A DNA stretch of 64,000 bases from Cyanobium usitatum str. Tous (GTDB lineage: Bacteria > Cyanobacteriota > Cyanobacteriia > PCC-6307 > Cyanobiaceae): NCBI RefSeq assembly GCF_963920485.1, contig NZ_OY986431.1, forward strand, positions 248,001 through 312,000, read 5' to 3'. Positions 1-8,107 of the stretch are shown piece after piece. A program made the translations under genes and the position numbers. The notes below the pieces were generated by a model. It searched no databases, was not told where the DNA came from, and was given only the letters and a program-made list of their open reading frames with translations. How positions within the stretch are numbered: position 1 is the stretch's first letter; the number at the start of each line of letters is the position of its first letter.

Positions 1-458
1 GATACCTTGCCGCAGATGGCCGAGCAGGCGCCGCGGCTCGTCCTACCCGGACTGGACCGGACCAGCCAGCGGTTGCTCCTGGCCACGGTGCACCGGTGCG
101 ACAAATGGGGCGAGCGGCTTGCTGAGATTCGTGCCGGCTTCCTAGAGCTGTTGGAGCGCATTCCGGATACAGCCCTGTTGCTTGCCGCTGCACCGCAACC
201 CCACAGCGCGCGAGCCGCTGCAAGCCCTGCTGGGCAGCTATCCATCTACTCACCGAACCCCTCGGCTACGACCAGCTGGTGGCTGCGATGCGCTTCTGCA
301 CCCTGGTTCTCACCGATTCAGGCGTCCTCCAGGAGGAGGCACCAGCCCTGGGCAAGCCGGTACTGTTACGGCGCCTCACCACCGAACTGCCCGAGGGAGT
401 GGAGGCTGGCACGGCATGGCAACGACCGAGGGTTAGTAGCCAGCTGCGTGATTCTTAG
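1..458 (+). pseudogene. wecB: UDP-N-acetylglucosamine 2-epimerase remnant (broken, 5' end off window)
   Basis: The three forward frames each carry one piece of a WecB/MnaA-type epimerase. Frame 1 (to about 180) has the LLATVHR motif and a WGERL segment. Frame 2 (about 182-240) has [18 protein letters not shown]. Frame 3 (243-458) has [30 protein letters not shown] and a stop at 456-458. At least two frameshifts are therefore needed to read it, and the usual TDSGG has become TDSGV. An intact enzyme would interconvert UDP-GlcNAc and UDP-ManNAc, a step feeding enterobacterial-type antigens or nonulosonates. The N-terminal half is outside the window. It marks the left edge of the polysaccharide island. 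The frame jumps are too far apart to be a single sequencing slip, so a decayed gene is the likely reading. Confidence 0.8.
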
Positions 459-642
459 GCCTATGGCGCCATGGCCCGAGCGGTGAATCCCTTCGGCGAT
501 GGCCAGTCCTCGGGCCGGATCGACGAGGCGACGCGAAAATGCTTGAATAGGCCATGATCTGCCAAAGGCAGTATTGCATTTGCCGCCTGATAACATTTAA
601 AGCTGCGATGGTTAAACATTTTTCACCACCTTCAGGGCACGC

Positions 643-1614
643 ATGAGACGTCTTCTTCATTGGTCAAATAACCAAGAGAGAATATTGAATATTGTCTCAG
701 ATTACTCGTGTCTTTTTACGATAGTTTTAAAGATTAAAGACGATGCATTCTTCTTTCCCAGGTGGCTGGTGCATCACCAAAATCTCCTGCCGGGCTGCCG
801 ACTAATTATCTTTGACAATGAGTCAACAGACGCAACACTCATAAAAGCATATGAAGATATCTCTTCTGACAATGTATTTGTATTCAGCTTTAGCGGTAAT
901 CCCGACCACATTCATTGCCCCAGCAATTGGGGCCAACTCTACGAAGCTCTTCGGCGCTCAAGCGATTACTATGCATTCTTTGACGTAGATGAATTTTTAT
1001 ACTGCGTTAGTGCTGAAGGAAATATTATTTCCTTGGAGCAGTATCTGCTTGATTGCAAGAGTCAACGGATTTTGTGCTGTCCTTCTCACTGGGCACTGTC
1101 AGAGCCCCTTTCAGAAAAAATTTATCATTTCTGCTCGGATGAGCTTTTGCGCGGTGGCAAGCCAGTCATGTCCTCTGAGATGTGCACCAGCAATCTAGAT
1201 ATAATTAATCACAACGTGCAGCTCTTCGGGCAGCTAGATATCATTCACCGATGTCGAGGCGGGCTTGTTCTGTTTCACCAAAGAGACTTAAATCCAACAC
1301 AAAGAATCAAAGTTAATACACTAAAGTGCCTAACTTACAACTTCATTGAGTCCGAAGCTGACATCCATTCACTCCTTGCCGGATCGCTCGATGACATTGA
1401 TCCGGCCACATTCAGGAACTACCTTGTTGAAATATCGCGGCTTCGAGATATTGCAGAACATGGGCTAAGTGACTCCCTAAGATTTAAGCACGGTGCAATT
1501 ACCCTCAACAAAGAGTATAATCAAATAGTTCCCACTGATTTGAAAGCGGCAGACCGTCTTGGTGTATTTGTAAATAACTTTCCGGACTTAAAGGCAGCAT
1601 TTCCTCCCAGATAA
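643..1614 (+). CDS. GT92/GT2-like glycosyltransferase (Glyco_tranf_2_4 type)
   Basis: A 323-residue protein with a GT-A-like layout. It has VLKIKDDAFFFPRWLVHH near residue 30, IIFDNESTDAT near 65 and the metal-binding FFDVDEFLY near 115, the pattern of DUF23/GT92-like transferases that add one sugar to a glycan. The acceptor cannot be told. The gene is visibly AT-rich against the GC-rich surroundings and uses many A/T-ending codons, which points to recent transfer. It sits alone between the broken wecB and an IS5 remnant. The ATG at 643 is the first start; a later in-frame start could also serve, because the first 25 residues match nothing I recognise. Confidence 0.75.
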   Translation: MRRLLHWSNNQERILNIVSDYSCLFTIVLKIKDDAFFFPRWLVHHQNLLPGCRLIIFDNESTDATLIKAYEDISSDNVFVFSFSGNPDHIHCPSNWGQLYEALRRSSDYYAFFDVDEFLYCVSAEGNIISLEQYLLDCKSQRILCCPSHWALSEPLSEKIYHFCSDELLRGGKPVMSSEMCTSNLDIINHNVQLFGQLDIIHRCRGGLVLFHQRDLNPTQRIKVNTLKCLTYNFIESEADIHSLLAGSLDDIDPATFRNYLVEISRLRDIAEHGLSDSLRFKHGAITLNKEYNQIVPTDLKAADRLGVFVNNFPDLKAAFPPR

Positions 1615-1678
1615 TACACAGCAAAAGCTTGATTCTGCACTCAGGTTCTGGGATTTGGTGCATCTTATTGGCGAACGC

Positions 1679-2400
1679 TCAATGACATGCCTCCTTTTTT
1701 CTTTGGGTACTATGAGAATGTGTGGGCATGCAGAATCTGCTTGAGCTGCCCCAAAGGGTATATGTGCTCTTCAGGGCCGGATGCCCTGAATTCTTGCCCA
1801 CGCCTGCGTAAAATTCCAACTCGAAATACCACTGGTTGCCCTTCTTAGCCTGGTGCGTCACCAGATCCCGCTTTCCATCTTTGTTCTTTGTTGAGCTGGG
1901 GGCTGCGATCAAGCTGTCATCAATGATCCTGGCTTACCGCCGCATCGTCGTGCCGCTTGCGCTGAGTTGAGCATTGGCTGTTTCAATGATTTTCTCGCCC
2001 AGTCCGAACTTGGCCAGCATGTGGCGGAAAGAGAGGATTGTGGTCTCATCCAGGATCCGATCGCTGATCAGATCGATGCCGGCAAAGCCACGCATAGTGC
2101 GCACCTCGATCAAGGCCTCTTCCTTGGCCGGATCGCTGAGCGAATTGCACTGCTGCAATAGATCGATCCGCAGCATCGTGGCCAGCGGGTAGGGAGGCCG
2201 GTCGCCCTTCTTGCTCACTTTGGAGGTAGTGGGAATCAATCAATGCGACCAGTGCCCGCCACAGCACAAGCACCTCTATCCCAGCGAGAAGCTTCTCCCG
2301 ATTGGTCTGCTTATTGGCGGCGGTGAGCTCGTAATCCGAGAAGCCGAGATGCTTATCCCCATTACCCCAATCCTGAGCTGCGATCAGGACGCCATTGTTC
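1679..2400 (-). pseudogene. IS5-family transposase remnant
   Basis: Read leftward, the pieces match an IS5-type DDE transposase. HLGFSDYELTAANK and ALVALIDSHY form the N-terminus (about 2240-2375). After a frameshift comes KKGDRPPYPLATMLRI, then GFAGIDLISDRILDETTIL (1934-2239). An in-frame TAA follows TTMRR near 1930, then LIAAPSSTKNKDGKRD and KKGNQWYFE (about 1790-1912). Homology stops after AGVGKNSG, so the catalytic C-terminal half is missing. At least one frameshift, one nonsense codon and a 3' deletion make it dead. Clear terminal inverted repeats or a target duplication could not be picked out by eye. It lies beside an AT-rich transferase and a broken wecB, consistent with past rearrangement here. 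Confidence 0.85.
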
Positions 2401-2558
2401 CGCAAACGGGCTGGTGTTTTAGGGAGCCTGACTACCAAGGAATGGCGTGTACACTACGCTGGAACGCGAGTTTCGGCCGGTTGCTGCACTCAGATGCATG
2501 CCGTTGGCCCCACTGTGGCGGCCTCTGCGACAGTGGGGCCAGTTGGGGGCCCGTTGCC

Positions 2559-3374
2559 GTGCAGATCCAGATCTGGGCCCCCGGGCTGGACGCCTCTCGG
2601 CTTATGGATGGCCTGGTGCAGGCCCACCTGCAGGTGCTGCCGCTGGCCGATCCCGCCGCGGCCTGCGCCGAGCTGCCGCTGCTGATCGTCTATGCCGATC
2701 CCCTGGGGCGGCTGGCTTCCCAGGGTGCAGGCGAGCACAATGGGGCCCTGCTGGCCGCCCTGCCCCAGCTGGAGCGCGCCGTCAGCCTCTGCCGCCTGGT
2801 GAACCTCAGTTGTGTGGCGCTGCCCGCCCTTGTTGCCTGGTGCGTGGAGGCCGGCGCTGCCCCGCCACCGGAAGCCCTGCCGCGTTTCGCCGCGCCCGAT
2901 CCCTTCGAGGCGCTCCTGGCCATGGCCTGGCTGCATGAGCATCCCGAGCATTTGCAGGCCTACAAAGCCTTAGAAGCTCACCCCCTCGCTGCTGCCCTCG
3001 ATGGTCGGCCTCCTGATTTCGATTGCCTAGGGCGCTACCGGCAGGCCGCCAGCCTGGACGCCCTGTTCGCGGCTCGGCAGGAGCGGGCTGCCCTGGAGGC
3101 CGACCTGGCAGAGCTGGCCCAGCAGCTGCAGCCCCTGCAGGAGCAGCAGCTCGAAGCCCTGGCCCTGCGCGAGCAGCTGGCGCTGCTGCAAGCGCGCCTG
3201 CAGCAGGCCGATGCCCTGCAGGAGCGCTGCAGCGAACTGCAGCTCAGCCTGCAGGCCCAGCAGCTCGATCTTGAGCAGCTCGCCCGTCGCCTGGCCCTGC
3301 TCGAGCAGCTGGTGAGCTCAGGCAGTGAGGCGAGCCTGCGCCTGCAGGGCCGCCTGGCCCAGGCGCTGGCCTGA
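2559..3374 (+). CDS. Coiled-coil protein of unknown function paired with a glycosyltransferase
   Basis: About 271 residues. The N-terminal part (1-165) is rich in Leu/Ala and includes a LLAALPQLERAVSLCRL segment. From about 170 to the end it is a long Gln/Leu/Glu heptad coiled coil (runs such as LQPLQEQQLEAL). The GTG at 2559 was chosen because MQIQIW is a sensible beginning and upstream sequence runs into the IS5 remnant. Its stop overlaps the next gene's ATG by one base, so the pair is probably co-translated. The protein at 19152-19853 has the same layout and also sits directly ahead of a GT-B gene, so this looks like a small family tied to glycosyltransferases. A scaffold or partner role is inference. 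Confidence 0.6.
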   Translation: MQIQIWAPGLDASRLMDGLVQAHLQVLPLADPAAACAELPLLIVYADPLGRLASQGAGEHNGALLAALPQLERAVSLCRLVNLSCVALPALVAWCVEAGAAPPPEALPRFAAPDPFEALLAMAWLHEHPEHLQAYKALEAHPLAAALDGRPPDFDCLGRYRQAASLDALFAARQERAALEADLAELAQQLQPLQEQQLEALALREQLALLQARLQQADALQERCSELQLSLQAQQLDLEQLARRLALLEQLVSSGSEASLRLQGRLAQALA

Positions 3375-4408
3375 TGCTGCGCATTGGCGTGCTGGCCCAG
3401 GCCCCCGACGGGCCCCTCACCAGCTCCGCCTGGATCAGGCTGCTGCTGCCCCTGCGGCGCCTGGAGCAGCAGGGGGGCTGCGTGCTCGTGCAGCTGGAGC
3501 CCGCCGCGACAGACGACGCTTCGGCCTTTGAGCTCGCTGGCCTGGATCGCTTGATCGTGCAGCGCGCTGCCTGCCCCAGCCTGGCCATGGCCGAAGCGCT
3601 GGTGCAGGCCTGCCGCCAGCGGCATCTGCCCTTGATCCTTGATCTCGACGACGCCCTCTTCTCCCTGCCGGCCGACCACCCCGAGCGCGAGCGCTACGCC
3701 CCCGCCATCCCTGCCCTTGAGCACCTGCTGGCGGCGGCCGATCTGCGTGTGTTCTCCACGGCCACCCTGGCGGCCCAGTGTCAGCAGTTTGGCCCGCAGG
3801 CGGTGCTGGCCAATGGCCTCGATGCCGAGGCCTGGGCGGGTCCGGCCCGCTTCCCGCGCGGCGAGGCTGAGGGCCCCCTGCAACTGCTCTACATGGGCAG
3901 TCGCACCCACGACGCAGACCTGGCCTTGATCCTGCCGGAGCTCGATGCCCTAGCGGGCCGCAATCCCGATGCCTTTCGCCTCACCCTGGTGGGCGGCGTC
4001 AGCCAGCCCCTGCAGCGCCCCTGGCTCCACACCCTGGAGGTGCCCCTGGAAGCCCGCCGCTACCCCCGCTTCGTGCGCTGGCTGCGCCGCCTGCCCCGCC
4101 ACGATCTCGGCCTGGCCCCCCTGGTGGCCAACCCCTTCAATGCCGCCAAAAGCGACGTGAAGCTGCTCGACTACGCCGCCCTCGGCCTGCCGGCGCTCTG
4201 CTCACCTGGGCCTGCCTACCAGGAGCTGTTGACGGCGGGCCTGGCCTTGCCGGCCGAGCCTGGCCAGTGGGCTGAGCAGATTGGTTGGGCAGCTGGGCAC
4301 CGCCGCCGTCTGCGCCGCCTGGCCCAGGCGGCCCATGGCTACCTGTGGGAGCAGCGCAGCGCTGAGCGGTTGGCCCAGGGCTGGGGAGAGGTGTTTGCCC
4401 TCGCTTAA
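3374..4408 (+). CDS. GT-B glycosyltransferase (GT4-like)
   Basis: A 344-residue GT-B protein. It carries the LILDLDDALFSLP motif near residue 85 and LLYMGSRTHDADL near 172, the start of the second Rossmann domain. The nucleotide-sugar region AKSDVKLLDYAALGLPALCS near 257 matches the SxxKxxEYxAxGxP pattern of GT4-like transferases seen in O-antigen clusters. It transfers a sugar from an NDP donor, presumably to a surface glycan at the cytoplasmic face; donor and acceptor are unknown. It overlaps the preceding coiled-coil gene by one base (TGATG). Confidence 0.8.
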   Translation: MLRIGVLAQAPDGPLTSSAWIRLLLPLRRLEQQGGCVLVQLEPAATDDASAFELAGLDRLIVQRAACPSLAMAEALVQACRQRHLPLILDLDDALFSLPADHPERERYAPAIPALEHLLAAADLRVFSTATLAAQCQQFGPQAVLANGLDAEAWAGPARFPRGEAEGPLQLLYMGSRTHDADLALILPELDALAGRNPDAFRLTLVGGVSQPLQRPWLHTLEVPLEARRYPRFVRWLRRLPRHDLGLAPLVANPFNAAKSDVKLLDYAALGLPALCSPGPAYQELLTAGLALPAEPGQWAEQIGWAAGHRRRLRRLAQAAHGYLWEQRSAERLAQGWGEVFALA

Positions 4409-4432
4409 TCTGTAGATCTCAGATGTGATCCT

Positions 4433-5479
4433 GTGGGGAAAAGAAAAAAGCAGAGGCGCAAGGCTCAGGGAGGCTCAGCTTCGGCCAATACGTCTCGGCT
4501 TCAAGGGCAAACCTTTGCGAGCCAGTGGGGATGCAATGCCACCCGTTTTCTTGGGCCTTTATTGCGTCGCTTGCCGCGATCATGGGGGCTGCTTCGTTGT
4601 TGTCTTCGCTACGGCCCGAGGGGGTGTGTGGCTCCAGATGTCTGTGCTGAAGTTAATGCGTATTACAAGGCGAATCCTCAAAGATTTGAGGCGCCAACGC
4701 GATATGGCTTCCGGATTGCTGGCGACACGAGGGATTTAATCCAGAGATACCTCTTCCTGTTCGGGGTGTGGGAGCCATGCCTGACCCAGTGGCTGCGTCG
4801 GCGCTTGAAGCCAGGCGATGTCTTTGTTGATGTTGGCGCTAATATTGGCTATTACAGCCTGCTTTCATCTGTTCTGGTTGGTGCTTCAGGATCGGTTGTT
4901 TCCATTGAGGCATCTCCCAGTACATTTCAAAAGCTGCTAAGCAATGTCAGGCGAAACAGGCTGAAGAACGTCCGGGCGCTCAATGTGGCTGCTTCAAATG
5001 TGTCTTCGACTGTTCGCATGTACCGCGCCCCCGCCAATAACCTGGGATCGTCCTCATTGCTTGAGGGCGATGGCTTTGAGTGCGAGGGCGAAGTGCAGGC
5101 TGCTGCGTTGGCTGATCTGTTAACGGCCGATGAGATCCGCCGGGCCAGGATTCTCAAGATCGATGTTGAAGGCTTGGAGGTTGTTGTGGTTCAGGGTTTG
5201 CTGCCTATTCTGGATCACGCAAGACACGATTTGGAGATTGTGGTTGAGGTGGGTGGTGGGCCTGGAGCTTCGGCTCCGTCGGCCTCTTCGGCTGCGGGTG
5301 AGATCATTCCGTTGATGAAGGCCATGGGATTTAATGTTTATCGCGCGACCAACAACTACAGCCCTAGATTTTATGCCGAAACAAGTTCTTTCTCTCGCCC
5401 AGCTCGCCTGAGTGCAGGCCTCGACACTCTTGGGGAATGCGACCTGATCTTCTCCCGGAAGAACAAGAAGCGCCTTTGA
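4433..5479 (+). CDS. FkbM-family SAM-dependent methyltransferase
   Basis: FkbM-type methyltransferase fold in the C-terminal two thirds. The SAM-binding motif FVDVGANIGYYSLLSS is near residue 131, an acidic VVSIEASPSTF follows near 157, and ILKIDVEGLEVVVVQG near 241 is the characteristic DxEG motif. Such enzymes O-methylate sugars or glycan ends. The GTG at 4433 gives 348 residues with a basic N-terminal tail (GKRKKQRRK); the true start may be later. It follows the GT-B gene by 24 bases and converges on the next gene. Confidence 0.8.
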   Translation: MGKRKKQRRKAQGGSASANTSRLQGQTFASQWGCNATRFLGPLLRRLPRSWGLLRCCLRYGPRGCVAPDVCAEVNAYYKANPQRFEAPTRYGFRIAGDTRDLIQRYLFLFGVWEPCLTQWLRRRLKPGDVFVDVGANIGYYSLLSSVLVGASGSVVSIEASPSTFQKLLSNVRRNRLKNVRALNVAASNVSSTVRMYRAPANNLGSSSLLEGDGFECEGEVQAAALADLLTADEIRRARILKIDVEGLEVVVVQGLLPILDHARHDLEIVVEVGGGPGASAPSASSAAGEIIPLMKAMGFNVYRATNNYSPRFYAETSSFSRPARLSAGLDTLGECDLIFSRKNKKRL

Positions 5480-5497
5480 GCCCATGGCTCATCGTGC

Positions 5498-6211
5498 TCA
5501 GTCCCACAGCCGCATCGCATCGTCGCGGGCGCTGAACCATTCGGCGGCCAATGGCCCGCCCATGGTGCGCTGCTCCCGGAACCAGGGCCCGCCCAGGGTC
5601 CAGTGCAGCAGGGCGGACGGTTCTGCCAGGGGGCGCTCCTGCACATCCACCAGGTGGTTCCAGCGCTCCATGGGCAGGGCGCCGATCAGGCTGTCGTCGC
5701 CAAGCCAGTGGAAGCGGTGCAGCTCCAGGCCGCTGGCGCTGTTCACATACGCAGGCGTCAGCGCGGCGCAGCGGCTGCTGTTGAACAGCATCAGCGAGCT
5801 CCAATTCTTCTTCTCGTAGCGGCTCTGGGTTTCCCCCAGGAATTTCACCTCCTGATCGGGTACGTGCTGGTGCTGCACGCACATCAGCGCATAGCGGTCG
5901 TCGCGCAGGGCCCAGAGCTCGGCGATGTCGCTGCGGCAGAGCATGTCGCAGTCCATGAAGATGGCCCAGCCCTCAAAGCCCATCAGCTGGGGCACCAGGA
6001 AGCGACTGAAGGAGAAGGCCGTGCTCTGGCGAGGATCCCGTTGGCGCCAGTAGAGCCCCTGGGCCTCCAGCTGGGGTGTTATCAGGGGCGTGATCGCCAG
6101 TGGCACGCTGCTGTGCTGGTAGAGGCTGTCGATCAGCACGTTGGTGGCCGCCCGCTCCCGGGGGTCGTAGCCGATGAAGATCGGGATCGGTGCTTGGGCG
6201 GGCAGTGCCAC
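5498..6211 (-). CDS. GT8-like glycosyltransferase
   Basis: About 237 residues from the GTG at 6211, placed just ahead of the conserved IPIFIGYDPRE start. It has the GT8-like sequence of GYDPRE, then STAFSFSRFLVPQLM, then the metal-binding FMDCDMLC (DxD) and a late FNSSRC and HWLGDD. A retaining sugar transferase acting on a surface glycan is likely. A TTG at 6229 or a GTG at 6319 would give longer versions, the last overlapping the upstream gene; these extensions look non-conserved. It lies 29 bases after the 594-codon gene and converges with the FkbM gene across an 18-base gap. Confidence 0.7.
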   Translation of the reverse strand: MALPAQAPIPIFIGYDPRERAATNVLIDSLYQHSSVPLAITPLITPQLEAQGLYWRQRDPRQSTAFSFSRFLVPQLMGFEGWAIFMDCDMLCRSDIAELWALRDDRYALMCVQHQHVPDQEVKFLGETQSRYEKKNWSSLMLFNSSRCAALTPAYVNSASGLELHRFHWLGDDSLIGALPMERWNHLVDVQERPLAEPSALLHWTLGGPWFREQRTMGGPLAAEWFSARDDAMRLWD

Positions 6212-6240
6212 GGGGAGCGGCTCAGGCAACGAGGATGAAC

Positions 6241-7983
6241 CTACGGGAGAACGGGTTTCGGGTTGTGTGGGGGGTGCTCCTCCAGGGTTGCGATCAAGGC
6301 CCCATACAGCGCTTCCCACGGCAGGCTGTAGTTCACGTAGCCGGTGGGCGTGCTGGGGTCGCTCACGTCCTGCACCAGGGCGGGATCAATCTCACGGGTG
6401 TGATGGTGAATGTGCTGGTGCTTGGAGGCAGCCATGCGCTGGCCCATATGGCCCACGCCCGGTCTGGCGCAGATGCGGGCCACGTTGAGGGAGCCGGTGG
6501 TGTAGTTGGCCACGAAGGCGTCCACGCCCAGGCCCACCCGCACCTTCTCCAGCAGCGGCAATCCGGCCACCACCCCCACCTTGCCTCTGGTTTTGAAGTT
6601 GAGCCGCTTGAGGATGCGGCGGATCACCCGGTCGTCGTTGCGGGCCTCGCGGCGGTGGTAGTCGGAGCTCGCCAGTGGTGGCGTCCAGCCGTCAAAGATC
6701 ACGCCCAGGCGTGGATACACCGCATGCAGGGCGTTGAGCAGGGCGGCGGTGCCTTCCACCTGCTCCACCCAGCTGCGTTTCTGGCCGGTGATGCCCACCC
6801 AGATCAACGGTGTGCAGGCTTCCAGCTCCTCCAGTGCCCCGATCGCCGCCAGCTGCGACTCGCGCCGTGCCGCATCCCGCAACTGCCCATCCACAGCGTC
6901 GGCCAGGGCCCGCAAGGCCGGCTCCTCAGCCCGGGTGTGAAACCAGAAGCCCAGCTGCAGCAGGTAGGTGCCGTTGGCGGTCGTTTGCGCGTTGAGAGCC
7001 TCCTGGCTGAGCTGCTGGTGGGGCTGGGCCAGCTCCAGGCAACGGCCCAGATCCACAAAGGCTTCGCCCTCTTTGGAATAGAGGCCATCGTCTTCTGTGA
7101 GCTGGTGGGCCTCCCGCACCGCCTGCAGGGCCAGCAGCCCGTCGTAGAAGCAGTGGTAGGGCCGGCTATGGCCCACCAGGTAGCCCCCGAAGCGGGCCGG
7201 CTGGCTTGGCCTGAAGAATTCCGGCGTGCGGCTGAGGATCGCCAGGCAGGTGCGCACCGTGCCGGCCTCCAGGTGGCACACCAGCAGCAGCAGGTTCAAC
7301 CCCGGCAGCAGCACCGCATCGCTGCTGCTCACCCCCTGAAACACCACAAAGCGCTGCTCGCCCTCCTGCACCAGCAGCAGGTTCCAGTTCAACACCAGCC
7401 GGCTGGCCAGGATCCGTCCCGGGCCCTGGCCCAGCACGCTGGGAAATTGGCCCTGGTGGCGCAGCCCCGCCGCCTCCACCACCAGCTCCTGGCTGGCGGC
7501 CCGCCCACAGAAGGCGGCCACGGCCGCCGGGCGGTCGCCGCCGCGCTGCACGTTGGTGCCCAGCAGGGCGCAGTGGCTGATCCGTTCCAGCTCTGGCTCC
7601 GGCAGGGCTCCGGCTGCGCCGGCGAAGAAGGCTCGCCACTGCTCCAGCTCGGCGGGGGTGGCCCGCAGCACCCGAATCGCCACCCAGGGGCGCACCAGGC
7701 TTCCCCGGCGCAGGCTCAGCAGCAGCTCCTCGCCCAGCTCAGCGGCGGCCAGCTCGCCGCTGAAGCTCCAACTGCCCGCCTCGCCTGGTTGCAGCGGCCA
7801 GTGCCAGTGCCGATCACCGCTGCTGAGCTCCAGCTCCAGTGGCTGGCTGAGCTGGCCCGCTAGGGCCAGTTGCTCACCGCAGAGCTCCAGGCGGGCTAGG
7901 TCTGCTCCCACCTGCAGCTCCCGCAGGGAAAACCAGCGCCGGGGTTCGACAAACAGCACGCCCACCCCTGCTCCTGGGGCCAT
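6241..7983 (-). CDS. Large protein of unknown function in glycan cluster
   Basis: About 580 residues; I do not recognise the family. The N-terminal 200 residues look beta-rich (WFSLRELQVGADLARLELCG, then a SWSFSGEL stretch). The middle contains GGYLVGHSRPYHCFYDGLLA, loosely reminiscent of the GxxxxHFxxD segment of GT61-like proteins. The C-terminal part has LGVIFDGWTPP and a His-rich region (HQHIHHHTREID). The ATG at 7983 was chosen over an upstream GTG at 8025 because it begins at MAPGAGVG behind a GGGACGG-like ribosome site. A transferase role is only suggested by neighbours on both sides. Confidence 0.6.
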   Translation of the reverse strand: MAPGAGVGVLFVEPRRWFSLRELQVGADLARLELCGEQLALAGQLSQPLELELSSGDRHWHWPLQPGEAGSWSFSGELAAAELGEELLLSLRRGSLVRPWVAIRVLRATPAELEQWRAFFAGAAGALPEPELERISHCALLGTNVQRGGDRPAAVAAFCGRAASQELVVEAAGLRHQGQFPSVLGQGPGRILASRLVLNWNLLLVQEGEQRFVVFQGVSSSDAVLLPGLNLLLLVCHLEAGTVRTCLAILSRTPEFFRPSQPARFGGYLVGHSRPYHCFYDGLLALQAVREAHQLTEDDGLYSKEGEAFVDLGRCLELAQPHQQLSQEALNAQTTANGTYLLQLGFWFHTRAEEPALRALADAVDGQLRDAARRESQLAAIGALEELEACTPLIWVGITGQKRSWVEQVEGTAALLNALHAVYPRLGVIFDGWTPPLASSDYHRREARNDDRVIRRILKRLNFKTRGKVGVVAGLPLLEKVRVGLGVDAFVANYTTGSLNVARICARPGVGHMGQRMAASKHQHIHHHTREIDPALVQDVSDPSTPTGYVNYSLPWEALYGALIATLEEHPPHNPKPVLP

Positions 7984-8107
7984 GGTATGGCCGTCCCAGA
8001 ACCTAGCTGGCAAAGGAGAGGCCACTTTCCCTGCTCACGGCACCGGCGTAAATCTTTCTTTGCTTGAACTGGGAGATAACAAGCCAAGAACTACAGATTT
8101 GGCGATA

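Noticed and set aside
1679-2558. Terminal inverted repeats for the IS5-type remnant
   Set aside because: No convincing matching ends could be paired by eye, consistent with loss of at least one end.
5478-5490. GAGCC-CAT-GGCTC hairpin between the convergent FkbM and GT8-like genes
   Set aside because: Only 5 pairs and no T-run on either strand, so it is not called a terminator.
6190-7863. A 557-codon open frame on the forward strand
   Set aside because: It is fully antisense to the leftward gene at 6241-7983, whose neighbours and domain-like pattern are better; long antisense frames are expected at this GC content, and the translation is low-complexity His/Gln/Ala.
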